64,000 nucleotides of DNA from Zanthoxylum bungeanum. Its lineage: Eukaryota; Streptophyta; Magnoliopsida; Sapindales; Rutaceae. The DNA lies in contig SKCR01049635.1 in the NCBI GenBank assembly GCA_019454045.1, positions 1-64,000 on the forward strand, read 5' to 3'. Positions 20,259-32,155 of the stretch are shown here, one piece after another; position 1 is the first letter of the stretch, and every line of letters begins with the position of its first letter. The translations under genes and the position numbers were made by a program. The notes below the pieces were generated by a model. That model saw only the letters and a list, made by a program, of their open reading frames with translations, was not told where the DNA came from and did not search any database.

Positions 20259-21835
20259 TGTAACACCCCGATCATTGCGGCGTCAATTCTGACGACCATT
20301 TTATCATGTATGACGTGATATATAATATAAAATCACGCATGAGTGCGATTGTACTCGTGAAATTATTTTTCAGATATCCATCAAACTATTTACAGATCCG
20401 GTACGCAATTATTTTTCTGTTGCGTACCAGACAGCCTTTATTATTTTGGCCATAACCTTGGCTACTAATGTCCGATTTTGGCGATCTTTATATCGTCGAA
20501 AAACTTAGGCGGAGATCTATAATTTTTGTGTTGAGTATTTTTCCAAATTTAGATAAGAATCTAGTAAAAAACGCTAGTATAACGGACTACATTGTAGTAT
20601 TTTGGGAATGTATTATAATTTAATATGTGGTTCTTTAAATTATTATAATTTTATTCAAAAATATCTTCCCTGGTGTCTTATAAAAACTACACTATTTACC
20701 ATCATCTGAAATGATTTTTCTTGCTTCTTCTACACATCTCTCATGCCATTTTCAAGCTCTCACCATCTCACTCTCAAATTTGGAATTTTGATGCTCTCAA
20801 GCTCATTCCAATACATGTAAGCTTCTCAATTCCTTCTTCTTTCTTTATTTTCGAAGTATATGAATGCATCCCCATGTTACATTTTTGAATCTATTGAGGT
20901 AGTGTGGGTATTTGACTTCATTTGGCTTAATTAGAGATTAAAAAGTGGAAAAGAATCCAATTAGTGTTGAGATAACACTTGATAAGCTATTTTGTCAAGA
21001 ATCACCATGATTCAAAAATTTGGGGTTTTCCATTAGCTATGGCCGAGAGATAAAGATAGGAAAGGTGCATGATTTTTGGTCACCAAGTGTGTTATAACCA
21101 TTAACTATGATGCTACATTATGTTTATGTGATGGGTTAATTCTTTTTGCAAAAGTTCGGTGATATGGAGGGTTGGTCGAATTATAAGGAAGGGTGATAGG
21201 CTTGATTTTTAAATTAGGGTGTATTATAGTTAAAAAATGTGAGACTTTCGTATAGTTTTAATGTTTGTACATGCTAGTGACATTACAGTGTGGATTAAGT
21301 ATGTGTTTCTTTGAAATTTTCAAACTTGCAAAATGGATAGGTATGGAGGAGAATGGTGGACTGTTGGGAAGTTAGTTTTTGTGGTGGTTGTGGTTTGATG
21401 AAGGTATAAATCTCTTGTAGGATTATGTTTAGAGTGAAGACTTTTGAGGACTTAGTGAATGTAGCTTGTTGGCCGAATTTGGTTTTATTAAAAGGAAGTT
21501 TGATGTTGTAATTGATGAGGTAGCCGTAAGTCCCATTAGAAGAAGTTATGTTGAATTGCACCATGAATACTGTAGTTATACTAGTATGGATACTCGTGGT
21601 GGTAATGTTGAATTTTGCATGACCTTGTAGCATGTAGTTAGTGTCTTGGTTGGTAGTGAATTGATGAATTTGAAAACATGATATAAAGTGGTAATAAACA
21701 TTATGGCCGAATTTCTAGTGCGTGTAAAAAGCTTGATGATGTGTTTTGAAAATATATTGAGAAATGTGGATATGCTAAGAATTGGAGTTGGAAGTGTGAT
21801 GGTTATTGTGTAGTATATGTGTTAAGGAATATTAA
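20259..21835 (+). repeat. LTR-like sequence starting TGTAACACCCCG (gypsy, Tekay-like)
   Basis: The start TGTAACACCCCG at 20259 is typical of chromovirus LTRs. The sequence then runs through AT-rich DNA, a TTATAAAAAC box (20679) and a pyrimidine-rich leader-like part. No matching LTR end was found, so it is either truncated or continues beyond the copia insertion after 28375. No credible gene is seen; a 112-codon minus-strand frame at 21295-21633 has no recognisable domain. Confidence 0.45.
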
Positions 21836-22137
21836 GAAATATTATTATGGAAATCTATATTATGGATCAGTTCACTTGCCGATAATGGCAATGATCCCCA
21901 CACGCCGATGAGAACTGAGAGAGTGAAACTAGAAGAGTCAGAACCTGATGTCTGATACCATGTTAGATAATGAAAGAAAGTCTTGAATTCACTTTATATG
22001 AATTTACAATGGTATGAGCCTTTATATAGGCTACATAGAAAACCAAAATAGAAAAGGAATCATATAGTAATGAACAATAATAATGAATATAGGAAATCTT
22101 AAGGTATTAGGAATTCTATTTTGGATCTTAATTCCAT
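21836..22137 (-). repeat. Fragment of another copia-type LTR with PBS, flanked by inverted copies
   Basis: TCTGATACCA (21951-21960) is the complement of a Met-tRNA primer site, directly followed by TGTTAGATAATG, the minus-strand LTR end. The LTR is cut at 22137 by the Tork insertion and resumes at 28376. A stretch of about 30 bp at 21838-21865 (ATTATTATGGAAATCTATATT) recurs inverted at 28371-28400. Confidence 0.4.
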
Positions 22138-22578
22138 TGTTGAATCTTTGTCGCAAATTATTCGTCAAACCAATCAATCGAACAATCAAGACGCAAGATT
22201 TTTACCGTGGTTCACCGAAAATACCCGACTACATCCAAGTTGAACTCCGGAACAAGGAGCTCGCTGCACTAATCACTTTCAAGATTACACAAGGAATCTT
22301 GAATCCGTTTACAAATTGTAATTCCCTAAATCTCACTAACCCTAATCTCTAAAAGTGTCAATCTCTCAAATTACCCAATTGAAGATTACACTAACTTGGA
22401 CTAGGAAATAGGCTTAACACTTAGCCAAAAATAAGGGAATACAAATAATGAAAACCTTTTCTAAATCTCAACCTAAGTGCCCTTTATATAGGATGAGAAA
22501 ATACATGTAATTGGGACAACGGCAAGGATTGCGCCACGTGTCCCTTATCCAACGGACGACAAGGCTTCACATTTTACA
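22138..22578 (-). repeat. 3' LTR of the Tork element
   Basis: On the plus strand it reads TGTTGAATC...ATTTTACA, 441 bp. It matches 27929-28370. It includes a TATATAGG box (22485-22492 on the plus strand) and GCCACGTGTCC. Confidence 0.9.
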
Positions 22579-22592
22579 ATCTCCACCTTGAA
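22579..22592 (-). promoter_or_regulatory. Polypurine tract of the Tork element
   Basis: The plus-strand complement ATCTCCACCTTGAA lies directly inside the 3' LTR, giving a purine-rich TTCAAGGTGGAGAT on the coding strand. Confidence 0.7.
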
Positions 22593-22696
22593 GCCAATAA
22601 ACATCTATCACTCACAATCATACACAACGACACACTAAGGCCAAGATAGCACAGCAAGCTCACCTACTCACATCATCGCTCATGTCGGCTGCAAGG

Positions 22697-25600
22697 TCAG
22701 CCAACCCCCACCTGCAACAGCTTCATGCAGTGGGAGAGTTTGGCAGCAGTCACAATTTTTGTCCCCATGTCAGATGGGTTGTCTTCAGTTGGAACCTTCT
22801 TAATCTCAATCTTACCACTTGAGATAATTTCCCGCACAAAATGATACTTCACATCCACATGCTTGGTTCTCTCATGATGTACTGGATTCTTGCTCAGATG
22901 TATCGCACTCTGACTGTCAGAATACACAACTGTCTTCCCCTGCAGCTGTTGTATTTCGGTTAAGATACCCTGAAGCCAAATTGCTTCCTTGAACACATCA
23001 GTTATGGCTATATATTCCGCTTCGGTAGTTGAGAGTGTAACCAATGGTTGCAGACTTGACTTCCAGCTGATACAATTTCCACCAAGTGTGAAATAGTAAG
23101 CTGTAGTTGACTTTCTCGAGTCCCTGTCACCTGCAAAATCAGAATCAACATACCCTACCAAATCTAAAGCGTTAGATTTGTTAAAACATAAGCCATAATC
23201 AACAGTTGTATTCAAGTATCTTAACAACCATTGTAAAGCACTCCAGTGTGCTCCACCTGGATTAGACATAAACCTACTCAATAAAGATACAGCATATGAC
23301 AAGTCAGGTCTAGTACTAATCATGGCATACATCACAGAACCAATAGCATTCGCATAAGGTACATTTTCCATTTTAATCACCTCAGACCTATTAGTAGGAC
23401 TTTGTGACTTAGACAAAATAAAGTGACTCGCAAGAGGTTGACTAACCGGCTTACAGCCACTTACACCAAATCTAGATGCTACCTTTTGCAAATATGTGGA
23501 CTGATGTATTTTAAGACAATTCTTACTTCTATCTCTATCAATGGTCATACTTCATTATTTAACTGCTTCTTAAGTTTGTTAACAGCATTCATTGATTCAG
23601 AGATTAGAAGCATGTCATCAACATACAATAACAAATACACAGGACATTTTTCATCAAGTATGAAATAGAAGCAACTATCATATTTACTTCTTATGAATCC
23701 AATACTAAGCACAAAGGTATCAAATCTTTTATACCATTGCCTAGGTGACTGTTTAAGGCCATATAAGGATTTATTAAGCAGACAAACATGCTCATGATGA
23801 TTTTTATCTATAAAACATGCAGGCTGAGACATATAAATTTTCTCATCTAATTCTTCATGTAGAAAAGCAGTTTTCACATCTAATTGTTCCAATTCAAGAT
23901 TATACTGCACTACTAGAGCTAACATCATTCTAATAGTTTTAAATTTAACTACAGGTGAGAAAATTTCATTATAGTCTATCCCTTCCCGTTGAGTAAATCC
24001 TTTTGCTACGAGTCTGGCCTTAAACCTAACATGGTCACTAGGCAAAAGTCCTTCTTTTACCTTAAACAACCACTTACACTCAACCAACTTCTGATTTTTA
24101 GGTTTAGGAACTAAAGTCCAAGTTTGGTTTTTCCTCAGAGAAGACATCTCCTCTTCCATAGCCGCTTCCCATTCAAGTTTATGGGTGGACTTTAATGCCT
24201 CTCCTAAGCTAGCAGGCTCAATCCCATTTATTTCATGACTTGATATTAATGCACAGAAATACAAATCATTAGTTGAGTAATCATACCTGGTAGGAGGCCT
24301 TACCTGCCTCCTAATTCTATCTCTTGCTAGCTGATAGTTGGCCAATGTGTCTTGTGGTGTTTCATCATGCTGCTCAGTTTGATCCACTTGATCTACTGTG
24401 TCCTCTCCAATTTGTTCTTGTATGTCTGCTACTTCATTTCTATTTTCCTCCTGGTTATTTCTCATGGGCTGGGTGTCCTCAGATGTCTCCGTGACTGACA
24501 TGTCACCAACTTGCTCAGCGGTCCTTGATGTCCCTGGCTCCACCTGAATCTGAGCTCCACCTGCAAGATCAAAATCTGCTAGATCCTTTTCTAAGGCACC
24601 TGCATTGTTGTTAGTAGATTTACAAGGAAAACAAAGTTCATTGAATATAACATCCCGACTAACTATGACTTTGACTCCAGGTGATTCCCTTTCCCATAAC
24701 CTATACCCTTTTGTCCCTTCTTGATATCCTAGGAAAACGCACTTGATAGACCTCGGTTCAAGTTTACCTACGGACTGGTGAGCATAGGCTTCACAGCCAA
24801 ATACTCTAAGGTGTGCTAGCTTCTGAGCCCTACCAGACCAGATTTCTTCTGGTGTCTTAAACTGCAAGGAACTATTGGGGCTCAGGTTAACTAAATGAGT
24901 AGCAGTATTGATGGCTTCACCCCAAAAGGCCCTCGGAAGTTCGGAAGAAAATAAAAGACATCTGATCTTTTCTAATAAGGTTCAATTCATTCTTTCCGCA
25001 ACTCCATTCTGTTGAGGGGTGTTTCTAACAGTCCTATGTCTTAGGATACCCTCACTAGTACAGTATTGATCAAACTCAGTATTACAAAATTCTAAGCCAT
25101 TATCAGTTCTCAAGACTTTTACTTTGTTTTTAGTTTGATTTTCTACCAATACTTTCCATTCTTTAAATTTAGTCAAAGTTTCATCCTTTGATTTTAGTAA
25201 GAATGTCCATACCTTCCTACTGTAATCATCAACAATAGAGAGGAAATATTTCTTACCCCCATGAGTCTGGACCTTTGCTGGTCCCCACAGATCACAATGT
25301 AGATACTCCAGACTCGCCTTTGACAAATGAATTCCAGTTGGGAAGCTCTGTCTGTGCTGTTTACCCAACACACAGATCTCACAAAACTCAAGTGGCTTCA
25401 ACTGGTCCTTTCCAAATTGTCCCTGCTTGCTGAGTACCTGCATTCCTTTCTGGCCTATATGGCCAAGTCTCAAGTGCCATATATTAGTCATATCAACATT
25501 AGAAGTTAAAGCAGAAATGGGTTTATCCGAAAATACATGTTGGCCATTTAGAACATACAATCCATTTCTCTTTATACCAGTTAGGATTAGTTTATTACCC

Positions 25601-26226
25601 TTAGATATGTGCATGTTTCCTTTATATGTTTTATATGTGAAACCTAATTCATCTAGTGTTCCTAGTGATATCAGGTTCCGTTTCAAGTCAGGTACATATC
25701 TAACGTCAGTAAGTATCCTAACTTTACCATCATGGAGTTTAAGGGTTATGTCCCCAACTCCCTGTATCCTACAAGTATTATCATTACCCATATACACAGT
25801 GCCTTGGTAATAATTTCTAAAGTTGACAAACCAGTCCCTATACGGACTCATGTGAAAGGAACACCCGGAGTCCAGAATCCATTCTCTACTAATGTGATCT
25901 CTACACACAGTCAATGCCTCAGATAGGCACATCGACTCCTTTTCGGCAGCCACAGTGGCGCTGCCTTCATTTTCCTGTTCCCTAATGAACTTATAACAAT
26001 TCCTTTTAAGGTGTCCCATCTTCCCACAATGATAGCACTTCTTGTCACTATTCTTATTCTTATCCTGTTTATTTTTTTTCTTCCTTTTAGGTTCTTGGTT
26101 ATTAGTCTGATGATTTTTCGGACCATTGTATTTCCTTTCATTTTTTCCTTTCACAAATAAGTTCGCTCCTCCTCTCCTACTGGTTCTAAGTTCTAGCTCT
26201 CTAGCCCTTATACCAGATATCACCAA
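22697..26226 (-). pseudogene. Tork pol: zinc knuckle, protease, integrase, RT, RNase H (broken)
   Basis: The order from 26226 downward is: a basic region with the CCHC knuckle CYHCGKMGHLKRNC (the C-terminal part of gag); protease WILDSGCSFHM; integrase HHCC (HLRLGH...CEICVLGKQ) and core (DLWGP, RTDNGLEF); RT with YVDD (LLYVDDMLLI); and RNase H (STTEAEYIA, YSDSQSAIHL, HIDVKYHF type end). A TGA at 24982-24984 replaces an Arg codon just after NGVAERMN in the integrase. A deletion of about a dozen codons with a frame change at about 23546 removes the RT segment between the QLNNE and MTIDRD blocks. Otherwise the frame is open, so the damage is limited. Confidence 0.93.
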
Positions 26227-26745
26227 GTCTAGCCTAGGTACAACTCATGTGTACTGCAAAGAGTTCTTAACGACACTATATTCTTCATGTAATGCATTTA
26301 AAAGTATCATAGCTTTGCTAGAATATCCTAGGGCTTGGTCAGTTCCTTTAAGGATTTGAGTCATTTTCGTGAATTCATCCAAATTATCATCAATCGACTT
26401 ATTAGTATCCATCTTGTAATTAAACAAATTTCCCTTTAAGAACACTAAATTTGGTGCAGAAATAACAGAATAAAGAGATTCGAGTTTACCCCAGAGTTGA
26501 ATGGCCGTGTCCATTCCATCAACTTTTCTGATGACCGAATCTCCAAGGTGAAGGAAAATCAGGTTGTAAGCCTCTTCCAGGATTTCGTCATTCGCTTCCT
26601 TTTCCATCTTCGGCCATTTTTTTGGATTTGGTTCCAATGCCAAAGCTACCTTATGGTGGGAAAGCAGAACTTTCATTTTCTTCTTCCATGTGGTGAAATC
26701 TCCTTTTCCGTTAAATATGCCGATGTCGAGTCTCATGGTCGACAT
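26227..26745 (-). pseudogene. Tork gag N-terminal part, one stop from pol
   Basis: The ATG at 26745 opens a 166-codon frame with the copia gag (UBN2/DUF4219-like) pattern: FNGKGDFTTWKKKM near the start, then LWGKLESLY and ALHEEYSVV. It forms the capsid of virus-like particles. It stops at a TGA (26245-26247), after which the same frame continues into the zinc-knuckle region, so a single nonsense change separates gag from pol. Confidence 0.9.
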
Positions 26746-27915
26746 TTCTTTTTCCTTTTTCAGTAATCACCCGATGAAAATTCCGCAATCACTCTCAGTA
26801 ATTACTCCCCAATTAAGCCCAAACACAATTCAGCAAAACACAACCAATCTGCCCAAACAAAATTCGGTAATTCGTACCCAGTCAACTCCAAAAGAGCTTC
26901 AATAACGAATTAACAACAAAGCTCCAATCACCCAACATTGCAGAGCCCCAAACTGCCTGAACACACTCAGCAATTCACCCCCAGTCCGCCCAAACACTGT
27001 CGGCAATAGGTCTCCCAAAAAACTACAACTTCAACATAATGCCCAATTTCCCAAACAGTAGCTTGCTTGGATCGGCACCTCAAAGCACACACCCAAATTT
27101 CAGCTTCAAACAGAGAGTTAATTCCCAAATCTGCAACACAGAGAATTGACTTCCCAAAATTTCAGTTTCAATGAAAATTAATTCCTAAATGGTAAAGATT
27201 AATCTCTGCGTGAATTGCCAAACCAGAAAACCCAATAGACCCTGAAGCTAAAGACCCCACTCCAGAAAACCCAATCGTGCTAACACGATCTTGTTCTTCT
27301 TATTTCTTCAAGCTCTCTGATCTTGTTCTTGAGACACACCCCTCAATCGGCTGTGCCTCTTCTCTGAATCTTGATCGTTGCTTTGTTGTTATGTGGTTTT
27401 GATTTCGTCGGTGGTGGGGCTGTTGTCTTCAAGATTGGCAATTTTAGGGTTTCTTGTTCTGAGATCTTCAATCTTTCGTCGCCTTTGGCTGTGGTCTTCA
27501 AATTGTTCTCGTCTTCTGGTGGGGCTCACTTTTTCAATTTACAAAGACACTGAAGCTACGGGTTTGGTCCACTGCTCTCTTCAATTTTTGTTGCCTCCTT
27601 CGTTGATCTTGGCCGTGACTTCTTGACCTTCTGGTGGGGCTTTGATCTTCTGTGAATCTTCAATTTTTGACTCGCGATGATGGCCCTTTGTCTTTCAATT
27701 GAGTTCTTCAATTTTGCAGTTTTTAGGGATTTCCTTTTGTCGCCCAATTGAAGGATCTTGTTCTTCAGCCCTCTGCTTCACCGAATGTATGGTAGAAGAT
27801 GGATCTTGGGCTTTTTTAGTCTTCTGCTACATCGATTTTCAGAAGGGCTTGATCTTGGGCTGATTTTCAGATTCAGATCAATTTCTCTCGGCCCACTGGA
27901 TTTATCTCCAAAATG
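26746..27915 (-). other. Untranslated leader of the Tork element
   Basis: About 1.17 kb lies between PBS and gag, unusually long for the lineage. On the minus strand it is rich in AG and GAA tracts. Small open frames on either strand are not conserved-looking. No gene is assigned. Confidence 0.6.
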
Positions 27916-27926
27916 CTCTGATACCA
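27916..27926 (-). promoter_or_regulatory. Primer-binding site of the Tork element
   Basis: CTCTGATACCA is the complement of TGGTATCAGAG (initiator Met tRNA). It lies 2 nt inside the 5' LTR. Confidence 0.9.
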
Positions 27927-27928
27927 AT

Positions 27929-28370
27929 TGTTGAATCTTTGTCGCAAATTATTCGTCAAACCAATCAATCGAACAATCAAGACGCAAGATTTTTACCGTG
28001 GTTCGCCGGAAAATTCCCGACTACATCCACGTTGAACTCCGGAACAAGGAGCTCGCTGCACTAATCACTTTCAAGATTACACACGGAATCTTGAATCCGT
28101 TTACAAATTGTAATTCCCCAAATCTCACAAACCCTAATCTCTAAAAGTGTCAATCTCTCAAATTACCCAATTGAAGATTACACTAACTTGGACTAGGAAA
28201 TAGGCTTAACACTTAGCCAAAAATAAGGGAATACAAATAATGAAAACCTTTTCTAAATCTCAACCTAAGTGCCCTTTATATAGGATGAGCAAATACATGT
28301 AATTGGGATAACGGCAAGGATTGCGCCACGTGTCCCTTATCCAACGGACGACAAGGCTTAACATTTTACA
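27929..28370 (-). repeat. 5' LTR of the Tork element
   Basis: TGTTGAATC...ATTTTACA, 442 bp, nearly identical to 22138-22578 and followed by target duplication TCCAT. Confidence 0.9.
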
Positions 28371-28375
28371 TCCAT

Positions 28376-29717
28376 AATATAGATTTCCATAATAATATTT
28401 GTAGGCATTGCATTTTCGCATGTGAAACCCGATGATGAGTCTCAGTTGGAGGCACTACCTTTTTAGCTAAGGATATTGCGGGAAACGGAGGTCGGAAGGG
28501 GAAATTCAGAATAAGTATGTCATCAAGTTCATTTCACAAGTTCACTGTCTTCTTTAATGTTGCGTTCGTTACTTCATTCGAACGTCAGGCAGATTGCGGA
28601 CGTTCGTGCCGCGTTCGAATAGGCGTTCGAATGGAGTCGGTATTTCTGGTTTTGCTGCTAGCCTCGCACCCCAGCCCAATTAGCCCCCCAAAGCCCATAA
28701 AACACATCCCAATTTAATTAAATTAAACATTAAATATTAAATAAAATATTTAAACCATTTACCAATTAAATAAAACATAAAATATAATCATACCCAATAA
28801 AGATAAATCAAATATATTAACTTCCTAACTAAACAAATCACATACTAAATTAAAAAGATGTCATGCCTAATTAAAATCAATCATAACAAATTAAAAATAT
28901 CGACTTCCTAATCTAGCCAAGATTTGTCCCCCCTCAATCTTTGACTTTCCTTGCTCAACACCAAATCAAATCCTCTTTTTAATGCCAAAATCCCTTCCTT
29001 GTGAGACAAGGTGAAGCCCTAGCCCTTCTCTATATAAACAACCACTCACCAAGACATGCACTCTTCTAGCTGATACACACAACTCACACGAAAATTACAG
29101 CAAGAAACACTAGACATCACACGCAAATCACATGAGAAATAACAAACAATTCTCTTCACCCCCACCCTCACATTACCAAAAGCAACAAGCCCTCAAACAC
29201 CATCATATTACCAAAAATACAACAGCCATTCACAACCCCTATAACCATCAAAACATCAGCTACATACACCGAAAATTATCCCTAAAACAGTAACATAAAA
29301 ACTGCACTTAAAACCCACAAAGAACACCCAAAACAGTCCATTGAAACATCAAAACAGTCCACTGAAACAGTAAGCGGAAAATACAGAGGAAACGGCAGCA
29401 AAACCACAAGGAGATGGCAGCAAAACCACAAGGAAACAGCAGCAAAACGGAGTCGAAATAGTAGCTTGAGCGACAAAACAGCGAAGGAAAAGGCAAACCA
29501 GTGAACCAAAAAAGTTGCGGAGCTTTACCCCTTCCGATCTTCGTGAAACGCGAGTCCGAGAGACGGCTTAAAAGGTTAGACCTGAGGGTACTTTTCACAC
29601 TCATCTTTATGTGATTTTTGTTACTTATTTTGATTGTATTTTACTTATTTGTTGAATCTTGTTTGTGTATGATGTGTGTTGTGGGTATTGGATGAATAAA
29701 AGAGTGTCGTCTCTCGT
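28376..29717. other. Non-coding repeat DNA with a Sirevirus-LTR-like patch
   Basis: 28550-28640 (GCGTTCGTTACTTCATTCGAACGT and further TTCGAA palindromes) resembles the Sirevirus LTR at 41870-42090. It is followed by AT-rich DNA, a TATATAAAC box near 29030 and an A/C-rich leader-like stretch (29080-29480). It is probably part of a degraded LTR and its transcribed leader. No gene is supported. Confidence 0.4.
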
Positions 29718-29815
29718 GGTATATAGGATGGAAACCCAGACGTAAATTTCGTAGCCTAATCCGAATGGACGGTAGTGCGGTCTGTACTTGGGATACAACT
29801 CCACGTACCACTTGA
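29718..29815 (+). repeat. Dispersed 100 bp repeat, copy 1
   Basis: This block, starting near GGTATATAGGATGGAAACCC and ending near ACAACTCCACGTACCACTT, recurs at 31139-31240 and inside the Sirevirus at 44838-44914, continuing at 54784-54804. Confidence 0.8.
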
Positions 29816-29894
29816 GTAAACGGCACATCTCTTGTTTCATGTTGCTTTGATTTATTTATTTATTTTTCGTCACTCGAATTCTGCATGTTGCTTA

Positions 29895-30600
29895 TGTATG
29901 CATGATTCAATCGAGCGCATGGGCTTAGTAAGTGGAATGAAAGATCCCCTATGGGGAAGGGTTAAAGCCCTTTACCACGATGCTTCGCCGCGCCGGTTGA
30001 TGTGTGTTCGGTTGAATGCAAGACACGTTCAATCAGGCATACTAGTTTGATATTATTGTTTTCAATTCTATGTATGCATGATTCAATTGAGCGCATGGGC
30101 TTAGTAAGTGGAATGAAATATCCCCTACGGGGAGGGGTTAAAGCCCTTCAGCACAATGCTTTGTCGCGCCGGTCGATGTGTGTTCGGTTGAATACAAGAC
30201 ACGTTCAATCGGGCATACTAGTTTGATATTATTGCTTTCAATTCTATGTATGCATGATTCAATCGAGCGCATGGGCTTAGTAAGTGGAATGAAAGATCCC
30301 CTACAGGGAGGGGTTAAAGCCTTTACCACAATGCTTTGCCGCGCCGGTCGATGTGTGTTCGCTTGAATGCAAGATACGTTCAATCGGGCATGCTAAGTTT
30401 GATATTATTGCTTTTAATTCTATGTATGCATGATTCAATCGAGCGCATGGGCTTAGTAAGTGGAATGAAAGATCCCCTACGGGGAGGGGTTAAAGCCCTC
30501 TACCACGATGCTTTTCCACGCCGATTGATGTGTGTTCGGTTGAATGCAAGATACATTCAATCGGACATGCTGAGTTTGACATTGTTGTCTTTATTCTTTG
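29895..30600 (+). repeat. Tandem array of about 176 bp units (4 copies)
   Basis: Units start with TGTATGCATGATTCAAT at 29895, 30071, 30246 and 30423. Each contains a small hairpin-prone CCCCTACGGGGAGGGG block and GTTCGGTTGAATGCAAGA. The repeated short ORFs across the array are by-products of the repetition. Confidence 0.9.
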
Positions 30601-30609
30601 TGTTACATG

Positions 30610-30960
30610 CATCAGGTCTGGCTCCGTTCGAACGCGTTCTCGAACGCGAACCTTCTGTTTACCGTTCGAACGCGTTTTCAAACGCTACGCGAACGCACAC
30701 GTACTTCCTTAGTCTCATCATGCATCAGGTCTGGTTCCGTTCGAACGCGTTCTCGAACGCTACACGAACGCGAACCTTCTGTTTACCGTTTGAACGCATT
30801 CTCGAACGCTACGTGAACGCACACACACTTTCTTAGTCTTATCATACATCAGGTCTGGTTCCGTTTGAACGCGTTATCAAATGCCATACGAACGTGAACC
30901 TTCTGTTTACCGTTCGAACGCGTTTACGAACGCTACACGAACGCGAACACACTGAATTGA
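30610..30960 (+). repeat. Tandem array rich in CGTTCGAACG palindromes (3 units)
   Basis: Units start CATCAGGTCTGG at 30610, 30723 and 30848. Each holds paired CGTTCGAACGCGTT and CGAACGC motifs. The palindrome is shared with the Sirevirus LTRs at 41718 and 56262. Confidence 0.85.
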
Positions 30961-31138
30961 GACATATTCATCACATGCCATGTATAATTGTTTCTTAGGT
31001 GATTTTTTTATGAAACCCCATATAGTCATCATAATGAAAAGCATGTTTATTCCATTGGTTGCGTCATCTGCCTTAGTCTTGATTTAACGCATTACGATTC
31101 ATATACCTATGTCATGATGACTTCGGAGTATTATTTCT

Positions 31139-31240
31139 TGTGGTATATCGGATGGAAACCCAGAAATAAATTCCGTAGCCGATTCCGAATGGACGGTAGT
31201 GCGGTCTGTACTTGGGATACAATTCCACGTATCACTTGGA
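31139..31240 (+). repeat. Dispersed 100 bp repeat, copy 2
   Basis: Matches 29718-29815 from GGTATATCGGATGGAAACCC to ACAATTCCACGTATCACTT with scattered differences. Confidence 0.8.
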
Positions 31241-32155
31241 AAAGTGCTCACATGTATGCTTGTATGGTTAGTATGTATGCTCGTGTTTTCCGTGAACATG
31301 TATGTTCGTTGTTACTTTGAGGTATTTTCAAGCATGCAATCTTAGATGTGAAATGTATGTGTAAGTTTCATTTTGTACATGTGAATTTAGAAGCATGATA
31401 CTCTTGGAAATAAGTGATACTTAAGCCTAATTAAATTATTACATAAATCCTTTCATCACAAGTGGCATGAGTAAGGGACCATTCCGAACCCAACAGTTTG
31501 AGGTCTTCCCTTGCGAGGGGTGAGTGCGGCCTTAAATCTCATTTTCCCGGTTCACACCGGGTGGCGACTCCATTATTCTTCGGTTTAGTCCTCCATGGCT
31601 ACTCCGTACTCCCGACCGGGCCGCGAGCCCGAGACAGCATGCGTCGCCCAGATTCCTGTGTTCCCACAATATTCCTTAACATTCCTTAACAATATGTATG
31701 TATATAGCTGTATTGATGTATGCATGAAGGAGGTTTGTTGTTGGATTGTAATGTATGGTCAGGAAATATGCAAGCTTAAGATGAATATTTAATGTGGTGT
31801 TGATAATGAATCAAGATATGAATTAGTAGTGTCACGTTTAAGGAGTAGGATATTTTCACGTCATGCGGATTCGTCAAAGACTTCTAGTTATTTTAATGGA
31901 CTTTTCGATCCCATATTAGTTACTCACGAGAAAACATTAGTTCTTTTTAGTATCATGCATTCACATATCACTCACACATCTAATTAGAATCATAGTTAAT
32001 CTCGAATTCTAATCATTCTTGAAAAATTATGCCTTATAGATTCAACGCATGAATATCCGCTTAACATCACGAAATGCGTCAAGCTTTAGGCCTTTTTCCC
32101 AGCTTAATGAGTGAATACTACAGTTTTCTTTATGTTTTTAATGCAATATATATCT
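31241..32155 (+). other. Non-coding repeat DNA with a Tat-like primer-site motif
   Basis: TGGCGACTCC at 31562-31571, after CCGGTTCACACCGGG, resembles the tRNA-Arg primer site of Tat/Ogre gypsy elements. The sequence after it does not resemble gag. The rest is AT-rich and is interrupted at 32155 by the Tat-like element. No gene is seen. Confidence 0.35.

Larger units (their letters stand above)
22138..28370 (-). mobile_element. Full-length Ty1/copia element, Tork (Tnt1-like) lineage
   Basis: Two LTRs of 441-442 bp differ by only about ten bases, flanked by a perfect 5 bp target duplication TCCAT (22133-22137 and 28371-28375). PBS, gag, protease, integrase, RT, RNase H and PPT follow in copia order on the minus strand. 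It is structurally complete and fairly young but carries two in-frame stops and one deletion, so it is not autonomous now. Confidence 0.95.

Noticed and set aside
25327..26359. Plus-strand ORFs opposite the Tork gag-pol
   Set aside because: Shadows of the minus-strand genes. No domains and hydrophobic composition typical of antisense frames.
27371..27747. Small ORFs in the Tork leader considered as a leader peptide gene
   Set aside because: Overlapping frames on both strands, no conserved start context, no domain.
30002..30836. Repeated ORFs with MCVRLNARHVQS-like peptides
   Set aside because: They restate the 176 bp and TTCGAA tandem repeats in successive frames. No known domain.
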